DNA of 64,000 bases from the NCBI RefSeq assembly GCF_000497445.1, contig NZ_CM002285.1, forward strand, positions 6,880,319 to 6,944,318. The letters run 5' to 3'. Positions 1-8,122 of the stretch are shown here, piece by piece. Made by a program: the position numbers and the translations under genes. This DNA comes from Streptomyces roseochromogenus subsp. oscitans DS 12.976 (GTDB lineage: Bacteria; Actinomycetota; Actinomycetes; Streptomycetales; Streptomycetaceae). Within the stretch, counting starts at the first letter, position 1; every line of letters begins with the position of its first letter. Below the pieces are notes generated by a model. That model ran no database searches. It was not told where the DNA came from and saw nothing but the letters and a program-made list of their open reading frames with translations.

Positions 1-590
1 AGCCGCTGGACGTCGGCGATCAGGTGCGGCGCGAAGGTGAGCGCGACGACCACGGCGACGCCGGTCTCGTACAGGGCGCCGGGCAGGGATTTGAGGAGGC
101 GGGCGGGGCCGGCGAGCGCGTTCGCCGCGCCGACGCAGATCAGGAGGGTGGCGAGCTTGAGCCCGTCGTAGCCGGCGAAGACGAGCGCCTCCGCCGTGAC
201 CTTTCCGCCCAGGCGGATGCCCTGTGCCCAGTGGGGGAGCGGGACTTCGGGGAGGGTGAGGAGGGTGTGGGTACCGGGGATGGGGGAGCCCAGCGCCATC
301 GCGAAGAGGAGGCGGATGAGGAGGACGGCGAGGGCGAGCTTGGCGAAGGCGGTGTAGGCGCGGGAGGCGGGGGTGGGGGTGCGGTGCGTTGCCACGACGT
401 AGGCGGAGGCGGATATGAGGAGGGCGAGCAGGAGGGGGTTGGTGGTGCGGGTGGCGGCCGTGCCCAGGCTGAGCGCCCAGAGCCACCAGGCACCGGGGTG
501 AAGGGTGGCTCGCTTTCCGGACAGGCGCGGCGGCTGCGACTTCCCAGGGGCCCGACCAGCCCCCACCGGGTCGCAGTTACCCGGATGCAT
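1..590 (-). CDS. EcfT-type energy-coupling factor transporter permease (partial)
   Basis: Transmembrane permease of an ECF-type importer, probably for cobalt or cobalamin. The visible 196 residues begin with a basic Pro-rich leader (about residues 1-30), then hydrophobic segments around residues 35-55, 65-80 and 115-135 and further into the edge. An ALLLIRLLFAMALG-like segment and the LLKSLPGALYETG motif match the EcfT/CbiQ coupling region. The C-terminal part runs off the left edge. The ATG at 590 lies inside the end of the upstream gene (14-bp overlap), so the two are co-transcribed. The cobalamin riboswitch ahead of the operon supports a cobalt/B12 substrate, which is inference. The ATPase partner is expected beyond the edge. 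Confidence 0.8.
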   Translation of the reverse strand, partial: MHPGNCDPVGAGRAPGKSQPPRLSGKRATLHPGAWWLWALSLGTAATRTTNPLLLALLISASAYVVATHRTPTPASRAYTAFAKLALAVLLIRLLFAMALGSPIPGTHTLLTLPEVPLPHWAQGIRLGGKVTAEALVFAGYDGLKLATLLICVGAANALAGPARLLKSLPGALYETGVAVVVALTFAPHLIADVQR

Positions 591-1221
591 CGCGTCGCCG
601 TCGGGACTGCCACACCGCTGCACCTGCCAGGACGGCGACGACACCCGCACCGATCGGCAGACCCAGCGAGGGCCCGCTGTCCGAGCCGCTCTTCTGGTCC
701 GAGCCGCTCTTCCGGCCGGAGGCCACCTGCTCCCCGCACCCCTGCTTCGGATACCCGGAGATCGCACACAGCAGGGCGTTGGTGTCGTAGCGCAGGGGCT
801 TGGCCACGGCCGCCAGGGCGTCGGCCGTCGTCGCGTCGTCGGACACGCGCGCGCAGGCCGTACGCCGCGCCGGCGGTGTCTCGCCGGACGGCGCGTCCGC
901 CGGTGTGCCGAAGTCGAGGACCAGGGCCACCCGCTTCATACCGGACTTGGCCGGTGTGGACGAACAGATCGTGCCGAAGTCCGCCGCTCCGCGCGGCCGG
1001 CTCGCGTCCGCCGAGTCCGCGCTCACCGCGAAGCGGAAACCCTCCACGGCGCTGTCGTCGGGACGGGCGCCCGACGGGCCCATGGTGGCGTACGTCCAGC
1101 GCCCGCCGGTCCGCTCCCAGAAGGACCAGTACCGGTAGCCGGTGGCCTGCGCCTGCCCGGCACCCGCCAGCAGGACGAGCGCGGCGCACAGGACACTCGC
1201 GGCGCGGCGGACGGCGGTCAC
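577..1221 (-). CDS. SCO2322-family secreted, membrane-anchored protein
   Basis: 214-residue protein with an N-terminal signal peptide (residues 1-25, ending ...GQAQA) and one C-terminal hydrophobic helix (about 185-205) followed by a basic tail (QSRRRR), so it is exported and anchored in the membrane. The outer domain begins GYRYWSFW and has four cysteines, likely disulfide-bonded. It resembles the actinobacterial SCO2322 family, whose function is unknown. The GTG start at 1221 overlaps the preceding stop as GTGA, which argues for translational coupling; a longer upstream start would run into the neighbour. Its place between an ECF permease and an alpha/alpha-barrel surface protein behind a B12 riboswitch suggests a role in cobalamin or cobalt capture (inference). 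Confidence 0.8.
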   Translation of the reverse strand: MTAVRRAASVLCAALVLLAGAGQAQATGYRYWSFWERTGGRWTYATMGPSGARPDDSAVEGFRFAVSADSADASRPRGAADFGTICSSTPAKSGMKRVALVLDFGTPADAPSGETPPARRTACARVSDDATTADALAAVAKPLRYDTNALLCAISGYPKQGCGEQVASGRKSGSDQKSGSDSGPSLGLPIGAGVVAVLAGAAVWQSRRRRDASG

Positions 1222-2429
1222 GGCTGCCGCTTCTTCCGGCCGCTGAGCAGGAAGCCGACGCCGATACCCGCGACGAGGCAGACGCCGACGAACCACCAGA
1301 CGCCGAAGCCGGAGCCGCCGTCGGACTTGGTCTCCTGCTGGTACCCGGTCGCCGCCATCTGCGGGAGGGGGCCGAGCGCGTTGAGGGACCGGACCAGGCT
1401 GGTGCCGCCGAAGTCACCCGGCTGCGCGCCGACCGCGTGCGCGGCGAGGATCAGCTGGGCGTACGCCGCCGGGCCGCTCTGCGCCGCCCACTTCCCGGCG
1501 TTCTTCTCCAGCCAGCCGTACGCCTTCTTCGCCTGCTCGGCCCGGCCGTCCGCGGCGAGTGCGACGACCGTGTCCGCCGTGTTGCCGTAGTCCGGCTGGT
1601 CCTCGGCGCCGGGCAGTGCGGACTGCAGATGCCCGGTCTTGGCGACGGCGGCCGCCAGATAGGCGCCGGCGTTGTCGGCCACCTGCGCCGGAGTGGGATG
1701 ACCGGCCTTGGCACACGCCTCCTGCGCGGGCGCCTTCCCGGCCTCGGCGACGAACCCCTTGCCGAGCGCGCCGAGCACCCCGGCCGCCGTAGCGTCCGCG
1801 TTGGCGGCCAGCTTCCCCTTCTTGTCCGGCTGGAAGGCGAGGGCGCCGCCGCCGTCCTGGTCGCAGGGGATGGCCATGGCGGCGAGCAGGTCGTAAGGGG
1901 ACTTGCTCGCCTTGCGGACGTCCGCCGGGTCCGTGCCGACGGCGGCCAGCGTGCCGACGACGACGGAGGTGGAGTTGGTGTCGCTGGCCCCGCCCGGCGA
2001 GTAGCCCCAGCCACCGTCCTTGTTCTGCACGGACTTCAGCCAGGTCACCGCCTTGCCGACGGCGTCGTGGTGCCCGCCGGTGGCCTGGAGGGCCTGGACC
2101 GCGGCGGCGGTGTTGTTGGTGTCCACCATGACCTTGCTGTCGCAGGCTTTGGCAGGGTCAGCCCGGAAGGCGGCGAAGGCGCCGCTCGCGCACTGCTGTC
2201 CGGCGAGCCAGTCCACGGCCTGCGCGGCCGGCCGGTAGCCGAGGGTCCGCTGGGCGATCAGCGTCAGCGACTGCCGCCACACGCCGTCGTAGGCCGGGTC
2301 GGACGTGCCGTACAGCCCCGACGGGAGCGCGGCCTTCGGAGAAGGGGACGGGCCGGCGGCCGTGGCGGGCGCGGCGGCGGCCAGCACGCCTACGGCGGCG
2401 AGAACCGCGGCACTGCGGCGGACGTTCAT
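1218..2429 (-). CDS. Surface-anchored alpha/alpha-barrel protein (squalene-cyclase/prenyltransferase repeat type)
   Basis: 403-residue exported protein: signal peptide (residues 1-25), an alpha/alpha-toroid core with repeats of the kind NTAAAVQAL...AVTWLKSVQNKDGGWGY, and a C-terminal transmembrane helix with a KKR tail. The repeats match the squalene-cyclase/prenyltransferase fold, which is also the fold of the vertebrate cobalamin carriers intrinsic factor and transcobalamin. A signal peptide and anchor make a terpene cyclase unlikely. Because it is the first gene behind a cobalamin riboswitch and precedes an EcfT permease, I infer a cell-surface cobalamin- or corrinoid-binding role. The ATG at 2429 was chosen because the signal peptide starts there and AGGAG lies about 13 nt upstream. 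Confidence 0.8.
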   Translation of the reverse strand: MNVRRSAAVLAAVGVLAAAAPATAAGPSPSPKAALPSGLYGTSDPAYDGVWRQSLTLIAQRTLGYRPAAQAVDWLAGQQCASGAFAAFRADPAKACDSKVMVDTNNTAAAVQALQATGGHHDAVGKAVTWLKSVQNKDGGWGYSPGGASDTNSTSVVVGTLAAVGTDPADVRKASKSPYDLLAAMAIPCDQDGGGALAFQPDKKGKLAANADATAAGVLGALGKGFVAEAGKAPAQEACAKAGHPTPAQVADNAGAYLAAAVAKTGHLQSALPGAEDQPDYGNTADTVVALAADGRAEQAKKAYGWLEKNAGKWAAQSGPAAYAQLILAAHAVGAQPGDFGGTSLVRSLNALGPLPQMAATGYQQETKSDGGSGFGVWWFVGVCLVAGIGVGFLLSGRKKRQP

Positions 2430-2539
2430 GGTCGGCGACTGCCTCTCCTGCGGGGAACCGGCAGCGCACGGGGAGACACCCCGGGCGGCTCGGCTCCGTG
2501 AACCTCGACGGTGCCGTGCACGGCGGACCGCCGACGCAC

Positions 2540-2740
2540 ACGAGCCGGTCAACGTCCCGTCCGGGGCAGTCCGGCTCACCGTCCGATGGCGAACGGCTCA
2601 CGGATGGGGGTGCCCCCGGGCTCGACGAAGCCGAGAGCTTGGGGGAGGGTCAGCGCCGGAATTGCACCGGCTTCCCCCCCGTACGGGTGTGATGACGACC
2701 CGGCCACTTTACCGGCAGCCCGCAGCACCCTGAGGAGTGG
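2540..2740 (-). promoter_or_regulatory. Cobalamin riboswitch
   Basis: On the minus strand, 2647-2676 reads GGGAAGCCGGTGCAATTCCG followed by GCGCTGACCC, the conserved core of cobalamin riboswitches. About 70 nt later GAGCCGGACTGCCCC (2561-2578) matches the B12 box. The element ends roughly 110-130 nt before the ATG at 2429, leaving room for an expression platform. It should repress the three-gene uptake operon when adenosylcobalamin is abundant. Outer boundaries are approximate. A palindromic intergenic repeat sits inside its variable region. Confidence 0.88.
2606..2645. repeat. Streptomyces-type palindromic intergenic repeat inside the riboswitch
   Basis: The minus strand reads CCCCCAAGCTCTCGGCTTCG followed by TCGAGCCCGGGGGCACCCCC, which folds on itself (CTCGGCTTCGTCGAG plus GGGGG/CCCCC arms). 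Sequences of this type recur between genes in Streptomyces genomes. Here it lies in the variable stem between the riboswitch core and the B12 box, where length variation is tolerated. Confidence 0.6.
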
Positions 2741-2822
2741 CTGTGCGGCAGTGCCGAGAACGGGCGCGGGGCTGTATCGAAATGCGGCTCCGCCGCAGCA
2801 GGGTCGCCCGGAGGCGAACCGT

Positions 2823-3848
2823 TTACACCGCGACGTACGCCACCGGCTCGCTCCCCGCCACCGCCTCCGCCCGGCCCTGCTTGACCAGCCGGCGCAGATG
2901 GGACTCGGCCTCCGAGACGGCGATGTTCCGGGAGCCGTAGGGGATCTCGGTCCAGGGGCGGTTCCACTCCATGTGCTCGGCGAGCTGCCAGGGGGTGAGC
3001 GGCTCGGCGAGCAGGGCGAGCAGACCGGCCAGTCGTTCCTCGTGGTGGTCGAGCAGCTCCCGTACCCGGCCGGACGCGTCGGTGAAGGTGTGCTGGTGGG
3101 CGGGGAGGACTTCGGCGGGGGCGAGCCGGCCGATCCGTTCCAGGGAGTCGAGGTAATCGCCGAGGGGGTCGGTCACGGTCGCGTCGTCGGGGTCCTCGTA
3201 CAGGCCGATGTGCGGAGTGATCCGAGGCAGCAGATGGTCCCCGCTGAACAGGCGGCCATGGCCGGGGAGTTGGGCGGGATGCTCTTCCTCCAGGTGCAGG
3301 CAGACATGGCCGGGGGTGTGGCCCGGGGTCCAGATCGCGCGCAGCCGGCGGCCGGGCAGGTCGAGGAGTTCGCCGGGGACGATCTCCCGGTCGGGGAGGG
3401 CGGGGGAGAGGCCGGCCAGCCGCCGGCCACGGGCGGTGCGCAGCGGTGCCACATGCTGCTCGGGCGCCCCGGCGGCCGTCAGCTTGGCGGCCATGTACGT
3501 GAACCACCGCTCGGGCCGGGTCCCGCGTGTTCTGCGCACGATCGCCGCGTCGGCCGCGTGCATCGCCACCCAGGCGCCGGAGGCCTCGCGCACCCTGGCC
3601 GACAGGCCGTGGTGGTCGGGGTGATGGTGCGTGATGACGACGCCGTACACCTCCGGCACCGCCGTACCGCAGGCCGTCAGCCCCGCCACGAGCGTGTCCC
3701 AGGACGCCGGATCGTCCCACCCGGTGTCGACCAGCACCGGGCCGCGGTCGGTGTCCACGACGTACACCAGTGTGTGGCCGAGCGGGTTGTCCGGTATGGG
3801 GACCGCCACGGACCGTACGCCCCCGCCGTGATCGAACGTCGTCACCAT
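2823..3848 (-). CDS. MBL-fold metallo-hydrolase
   Basis: 341-residue cytoplasmic hydrolase of the metallo-beta-lactamase superfamily. The metal-binding signature THHHPDHHG is at about residues 73-81, followed by TPGHTPGH near 173 and SGDHLLP near 202; together these supply His and Asp ligands for two metals. A C-terminal winged-helix-like region (about 265-341) is common in the glyoxalase II/LACTB2-like subgroup. The substrate cannot be told from sequence. The gene is transcribed away from the aldehyde dehydrogenase operon and shares a 130-bp intergenic region with it that contains an 18-bp palindrome, so both may be controlled by one repressor. Confidence 0.88.
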   Translation of the reverse strand: MVTTFDHGGGVRSVAVPIPDNPLGHTLVYVVDTDRGPVLVDTGWDDPASWDTLVAGLTACGTAVPEVYGVVITHHHPDHHGLSARVREASGAWVAMHAADAAIVRRTRGTRPERWFTYMAAKLTAAGAPEQHVAPLRTARGRRLAGLSPALPDREIVPGELLDLPGRRLRAIWTPGHTPGHVCLHLEEEHPAQLPGHGRLFSGDHLLPRITPHIGLYEDPDDATVTDPLGDYLDSLERIGRLAPAEVLPAHQHTFTDASGRVRELLDHHEERLAGLLALLAEPLTPWQLAEHMEWNRPWTEIPYGSRNIAVSEAESHLRRLVKQGRAEAVAGSEPVAYVAV

Positions 3849-3914
3849 CAGGTCCTCCGCCCCTCCGCCCAGCGGCCCCGCCGGGCCGCCTCACGGCCAT
3901 TGCCCATGATAACT

Positions 3915-3932
3915 AGAACTGATATCAGTTCT
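3915..3932. promoter_or_regulatory. 18-bp perfect palindrome, probable TetR-type operator
   Basis: AGAACTGATATCAGTTCT is a perfect 18-bp palindrome between the divergent hydrolase and aldehyde dehydrogenase genes, 47 bp before the dehydrogenase ATG. Length and symmetry fit a TetR-family operator. It is not the KstR motif, because the AAC and GTT half-sites are too far apart. No regulator gene lies next to it, so the cognate repressor is unknown. Confidence 0.6.
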
Positions 3933-3978
3933 GAAACAGCGTCAGAAATACGTGCGGTGCGGTGGGAGGCGGACGGCC

Positions 3979-5430
3979 ATGACCGGGCTCGTGGAACACG
4001 GACAGCTGTTCATCGGCGGGGAGTTGACCGATCCCCTGGGCAAGGACGTCATCGAGGTGATCTCCCCGCACACCGAGGAGGTCATCGGCCGGGTACCGCA
4101 CGCCTCCCGGCAGGACGTGGACCGGGCCGTGGCCGTCGCGCGCCGCGCCTTCGACGAGGGGCCGTGGCCGCGGGCCACCCTGGAGGAGCGGATCGAGGCC
4201 GTCACCCGGATCAAGGACGGCATCGCCGCACGGCATGAGGAGATCGCCCGGGTGATCTCCTCGCAGAACGGCTCGCCGTACTCCTGGAGCGTCCTCGCCC
4301 AGGCGCTCGGCGCGATGATGGTGTGGGACGCGGCGATCAGGGTCGCGCGGGACTTCACGTACGAGGAGCGCCGGGACGGTGTCCTCGGTCCGATCCTCGT
4401 CCGACGGGAGCCGGTCGGGGTGGTCGCGGCCGTGGTTCCCTGGAACGTCCCCCAGTTCGTCGCCGCCGCCAAGCTCGCGCCCGCGCTGCTGGCCGGCTGC
4501 ACGGTCGTACTCAAGCCGTCCCCGGAGTCCCCGCTGGACGCGTATCTGCTGGCGGAGATCGCGAGGGACGCCGGTCTCCCCGAGGGCGTGCTGTCCATCC
4601 TCCCCGCCGACCGCGAGGTCAGCGAGTACCTGGTCGGACACCCCGGCATCGACAAGGTCTCCTTCACCGGCTCGGTGGCGGCGGGGAAGAGGGTGATGGA
4701 GGTGGCCGCCCGCAATCTCACGCGCGTGACCCTGGAGCTGGGCGGCAAGTCGGCGGCGCTGGTGCTGCCGGACGCGGATCTCCAGGCGGCCGTATCGGGC
4801 ATCGTCCCGGCGGCCTGGATGAACAACGGGCAGGCGTGTGTGGCCCAGACCCGCATCCTCGTCCCGCGCGCCCGCTACGACGAGTTCGCCGACGCCTTCG
4901 CCGCTGCCGCGAGCGCGCTGAAGGTCGGCGACCCGCTGGACCCGGCGACCCAGGTCGGCCCGCTGGTCGCCCGCCGCCAGCAGCGGCGCAACCTCGACTA
5001 CATCCGGATCGGGCAGGAGGAGGGCGCCAAGGTCCTTACCGGCGGTGGCCGGCCGGAGGGCCTGGACCAGGGCTGGTACGTCGAACCGACCCTCTTCGGC
5101 GACGTCCACAACGCCATGCGCATCGCCCGCGAGGAGATCTTCGGCCCGGTCATCTGCCTGCTCCCGTACGGCGACGAGACCGAGGCGGTGAAGATCGCCA
5201 ACGACTCCGACTACGGCCTGTCCGGCAGCGTGTGGACGGCCGACGTGGAACACGGCATCGAGGTCGCCCGGCAGGTCCGCACCGGCACCTACTCGGTCAA
5301 CACCTTCAGCCTGGACATGCTCGGCCCGTTCGGCGGCTACAAGAACTCCGGTCTGGGGCGGGAGTTCGGCCCGGAGGGGTACGGCGAGTATCTGGAGCAC
5401 AAGATGATCCACCTGCCGGCGGGGGCGTAG
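3979..5430 (+). CDS. NAD(P)-dependent aldehyde dehydrogenase
   Basis: 483-residue aldehyde dehydrogenase oxidising an aldehyde to the acid. Visible signatures: VPWNVPQF in the nucleotide fold, FTGSVAAGK, the general-base motif LELGGKS (about residues 250-256), and NNGQACVAQTR with the catalytic Cys (about 288). Length and motifs fit the betaine-aldehyde-dehydrogenase-like group. ATG 3979 was chosen for its GGAGG upstream. The ferredoxin gene follows after 3 bp, a pairing common in actinobacterial cytochrome-P450/aldehyde operons, although no P450 is present here. The palindrome upstream suggests repression by a TetR protein. The natural aldehyde is not predictable. Confidence 0.93.
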   Translation: MTGLVEHGQLFIGGELTDPLGKDVIEVISPHTEEVIGRVPHASRQDVDRAVAVARRAFDEGPWPRATLEERIEAVTRIKDGIAARHEEIARVISSQNGSPYSWSVLAQALGAMMVWDAAIRVARDFTYEERRDGVLGPILVRREPVGVVAAVVPWNVPQFVAAAKLAPALLAGCTVVLKPSPESPLDAYLLAEIARDAGLPEGVLSILPADREVSEYLVGHPGIDKVSFTGSVAAGKRVMEVAARNLTRVTLELGGKSAALVLPDADLQAAVSGIVPAAWMNNGQACVAQTRILVPRARYDEFADAFAAAASALKVGDPLDPATQVGPLVARRQQRRNLDYIRIGQEEGAKVLTGGGRPEGLDQGWYVEPTLFGDVHNAMRIAREEIFGPVICLLPYGDETEAVKIANDSDYGLSGSVWTADVEHGIEVARQVRTGTYSVNTFSLDMLGPFGGYKNSGLGREFGPEGYGEYLEHKMIHLPAGA

Positions 5431-5433
5431 GCC

Positions 5434-5667
5434 ATGGGTGACCGCTGGCACGTCGAGGTCGACCGGTCGGTGTGCATCGGCTCGGCCCAGTGCGTCCATC
5501 ACGCCCCGGACCACTTCCGCCTCGACTCCGCCCGCCAGTCCCACCCGCTGGCCCCCGGCACCGACGCCGCCGAACCCGTCCTGGAAGCGGCCGAGAACTG
5601 CCCGGTGGAGGCGATCCTGATCACGCTGCTGGAGAGCGGGGAGGCGGTGTTTCCTCCCGAGGAGTAG
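5434..5667 (+). CDS. Single-cluster ferredoxin (3Fe-4S type)
   Basis: 77-residue acidic ferredoxin. The cluster motif is CIGSAQC (residues 14-20) and ENCPVEA near residue 58, i.e. C-x5-C...CP, the pattern of small 3Fe-4S ferredoxins that feed electrons to cytochromes P450. The usual middle cysteine of a 4Fe-4S site is replaced (VHHAP). It starts 3 bp after the aldehyde dehydrogenase stop and is surely co-transcribed. Which P450 or oxygenase it serves is unknown; none is encoded nearby. Confidence 0.9.
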   Translation: MGDRWHVEVDRSVCIGSAQCVHHAPDHFRLDSARQSHPLAPGTDAAEPVLEAAENCPVEAILITLLESGEAVFPPEE

Positions 5668-5698
5668 GCGGTGTCCGTGCCGGAGGAACAGGTGGGGA

Positions 5699-6625
5699 TC
5701 ACGCCGGTGGTGTGGCGGACTCGGTGGCGCGGGCAATGGCCCGCTGCCGTGCCTCGCGCAGCCGCGCCAGGTCCGCGTCCGCCCCCGCTCCCGCCGCGCG
5801 CAGCACCGCTTGTTCCGCGTCGCGCTGGGCGTGGGCCACCGCGTCGAACAGACCCGCCCGGCGCTGGCACCCGGCGTCGGTCCCGGCCAGCTTCAGCTCC
5901 TGCCCGGCGACCGCGTGCAGGGCGGTCGGATCGGTACCGGCCCGCTGAAGTTGCTTCTGGATCGCGGCGGGTGGCTCGTCGAGCGTGTGCGCCCGCTGCC
6001 CGGCGTCCCGCATACAGCCCTGCCAGCGCCGCATCGCGGCACGGTACCGGGCGTCGCCGGTCACCCGGTTCACGACCCGGCCGGTGAGGACCTGGAAGGT
6101 GTTGTAGAGCCGCTGGTAGTCACGGCCGTAGAGCTGGGTGCCGGCGGCCGAGACGCAGGAGTCGGTGTCGTAGAAGAACTCCAGTGTGCCCGGCAGGCGG
6201 ACGTAGACCCGGTGCCGGTCGGTGCCGAGCAGGGCGGCCTTCCAGCGCGGATCGTTCTCCTCGTGGGCGTTGGTGCCGGTGGCGCCGGCCGGGCGCGGTG
6301 CGCGCAGGACCGCGTCGGTCTCGCCGTAGCCGTCCCGCCGGGCCTGCGCTTCGGTCAGCAGGAGATAGGGGCTGGTGTCGAGCCGGTTGGGGCCCGTGGG
6401 CTGCGGCTGCGGGTGGTAGGTGAAACCCTTGCCGCGCATGCAGGCCGCGATCAGGTGCTCCTCCGCGGTGTGCAGCGCGGCCCGGCTGCCGGGGCCGTAG
6501 TAGGTGACGCCCTGGAACGGGCGGGGAGCGGTGGGCTCGGGCCGGGCGTGGCCGGCCGAGGTACAGCCGGCCACGCCCAGCGCCAGGAGCAGCACCGCGC
6601 TCGTCAGACGGCGGGTGCTGGCCAC
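5699..6625 (-). CDS. Putative lipoprotein
   Basis: 308-residue exported lipoprotein: signal sequence with lipobox VAGC (cysteine at about residue 21), then a polar outer domain with paired cysteines (AACMRGKG, DSCVSA, QGCMRDAG, AGCQRR). I recognise no enzyme motif. The C-terminus is a charged Ala/Arg-rich helix. It begins with GTG one base after the stop of the upstream inhibitor gene (TGA-C-GTG), so the two are translationally coupled. Function unknown. Confidence 0.78.
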   Translation of the reverse strand: MASTRRLTSAVLLLALGVAGCTSAGHARPEPTAPRPFQGVTYYGPGSRAALHTAEEHLIAACMRGKGFTYHPQPQPTGPNRLDTSPYLLLTEAQARRDGYGETDAVLRAPRPAGATGTNAHEENDPRWKAALLGTDRHRVYVRLPGTLEFFYDTDSCVSAAGTQLYGRDYQRLYNTFQVLTGRVVNRVTGDARYRAAMRRWQGCMRDAGQRAHTLDEPPAAIQKQLQRAGTDPTALHAVAGQELKLAGTDAGCQRRAGLFDAVAHAQRDAEQAVLRAAGAGADADLARLREARQRAIARATESATPPA

Positions 6626-6626
6626 G

Positions 6627-7010
6627 TCAGTACAGACACCACCTGTTGGACTCGATGTGCGGCAGGTTTGAGCCGATGTTGGCCCAGCCGGTGCCGCGGT
6701 TGAGGTTGTAGGGGGTGCCGCCGCCGTTCGTGGCGGTGTACACGGTCACGTTGCAGCTCGCGCCGTGGTTGTACAGCGAACCGCCCTGGGAGTAGTAGAA
6801 GTTGGGGTACATGGTGAGGTCGTCGTTGTCCTGGTAGACCTTCTCCACCGGGTGGCCCGAGCCGTTGGTGAAGTTCGCTCCCCAGTAGGCGCAGAGCGCG
6901 GTGGACGGACAGTCCGAGGGCGCCGAGGCCTGGGCGGCCGGGGCCGCGACCGCGGTGGTGGCTGCCAGGCCGGCGGCGACGGCGAGGGCGGCGAAGAGTC
7001 GTCTGGCCAT
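6627..7010 (-). CDS. Secreted peptidase-inhibitor family I36 protein
   Basis: 127-residue secreted protein: signal peptide (residues 1-29, ...AAQASA) and a compact cysteine-containing beta domain with CPSTALCAYWG, GSLYNHG and a terminal NRWCLY. This matches family I36 (SMI-type metalloproteinase inhibitor, beta/gamma-crystallin-like) proteins that are common in Streptomyces. ATG 7010 was preferred because the signal peptide begins there and GGGGA lies upstream. It probably protects against, or modulates, extracellular proteases; the target is unknown. It is the first gene of a pair with the lipoprotein downstream. Confidence 0.82.
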   Translation of the reverse strand: MARRLFAALAVAAGLAATTAVAAPAAQASAPSDCPSTALCAYWGANFTNGSGHPVEKVYQDNDDLTMYPNFYYSQGGSLYNHGASCNVTVYTATNGGGTPYNLNRGTGWANIGSNLPHIESNRWCLY

Positions 7011-7226
7011 GCGAGTTGTCCCCGATTCCGTGGATGGTCGAGCACGTCCGGCTGTGGACGGCGCGGCCAGTCTCGTGGGGGCGCCGAGCGGGATTCTTGT
7101 ACGAATGCGACCTGCGCGCCCGGAGCGTCGGATATCGGCCAACTCGGCCGTTCTCGCCCGCATCCGGATGGTCCCGGCCCTACGATCGCTGCCGTGTCAC
7201 ACGTCGGCCGAACGGGGGATCGGTCC

Positions 7227-8111
7227 ATGTCCAGGCACCTCACCAGCTCTCCCCGCTCCGGTCACGAGCTGTTCGCCCGCCCGGCCGCGCCGGATCTGCG
7301 CGGACATGTCCTCGGCTACCGCGGATTCCGCTTCGGGGCGATCGGGGTGCGCCGGCGCCTGATGATCCCGGACGCGGTGGTGAAGGTGATGCTGGGCTTC
7401 GGCGATCCGCTGCGCGTCGTGGACCCGTTCGAGCCCGCGCGCTCCGCCAGCGCGGTCTCCCTGGTCAACGGGGCGCGTACGACGGCCGCCATCGGCGAGC
7501 ACGCCGGCCGGATCCACGGCGTCACCGTGCTGCTGACCCCGCTGGCCGCCTATCGCGTGTTCGGCGCGCCCCTGTCCGAGTGGGCGAACCTGTCGGCGTG
7601 CCCGTCCGCGTTCGGCCGCACCGACCTGGCCCGGCTGGCCGAGTGCCTGGCCGCCGTACCGGACTGGGAGACCCGCTTCGCCCTGCTCGACCGGTCGCTG
7701 CGAGCCCTGTTGGGAGCGGGTCCCGCCTACAGCCCCGAGGTGGCCTGGGCCTGGAGCGCGCTGCGGGACTCGGCGGGCCGGGTGAGAGTGGAGGCGCTCG
7801 CGGCCGGCACCGGCTGGAGCCGCCGCCACCTGGAGCGCCGCTTCCTGCTGCAGACCGGGCTGACCCCGAAGGGCGCGGCGCAGGTGCTGCGCCTGCAGTC
7901 GGCCCTGCGGCTGAAGGAATCCGGCGCCTCCTGGGCCGACGCGGCGGCCCAGGCCGGGTACCACGACCAGCCGCACTTCGACCGCACGTTCAAGGCGATG
8001 ACCGGCCGCACCCCGACCAGCTTCCGCGCCGACCGTACGTCCGCGTCGGCCCAGGACGCCCAGGACTTCGTGCCCGGTCAGATCACCAGCGCCATCCTGC
8101 CCCGGTGCTGA
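7227..8111 (+). CDS. AraC-family transcriptional regulator
   Basis: 294-residue regulator. The C-terminal two-helix-turn-helix AraC/XylS domain spans about residues 180-275 (RVRVEALAAGTGWSRRHLERRF and AGYHDQPHFDRTFKAMTGRTPTSFR). The N-terminal 170 residues resemble the DUF6597-type sensor seen in many actinobacterial AraC proteins. ATG 7227 has GGGGG 12 nt upstream. Neighbours give no clear target; it is divergent from the inhibitor/lipoprotein pair and convergent with the KstR-like gene. Confidence 0.88.
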   Translation: MSRHLTSSPRSGHELFARPAAPDLRGHVLGYRGFRFGAIGVRRRLMIPDAVVKVMLGFGDPLRVVDPFEPARSASAVSLVNGARTTAAIGEHAGRIHGVTVLLTPLAAYRVFGAPLSEWANLSACPSAFGRTDLARLAECLAAVPDWETRFALLDRSLRALLGAGPAYSPEVAWAWSALRDSAGRVRVEALAAGTGWSRRHLERRFLLQTGLTPKGAAQVLRLQSALRLKESGASWADAAAQAGYHDQPHFDRTFKAMTGRTPTSFRADRTSASAQDAQDFVPGQITSAILPRC

Positions 8112-8122
8112 GCGGGTCCGGG

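Noticed and set aside
1218..2429. Assignment of the alpha/alpha-barrel surface protein as a terpene cyclase
   Set aside because: It is exported and membrane-anchored, lacks DxDD, and sits behind a B12 riboswitch.
3925..5736. 603-codon minus-strand frame opposite the aldehyde dehydrogenase
   Set aside because: No recognisable motif; the plus strand encodes a textbook aldehyde dehydrogenase.
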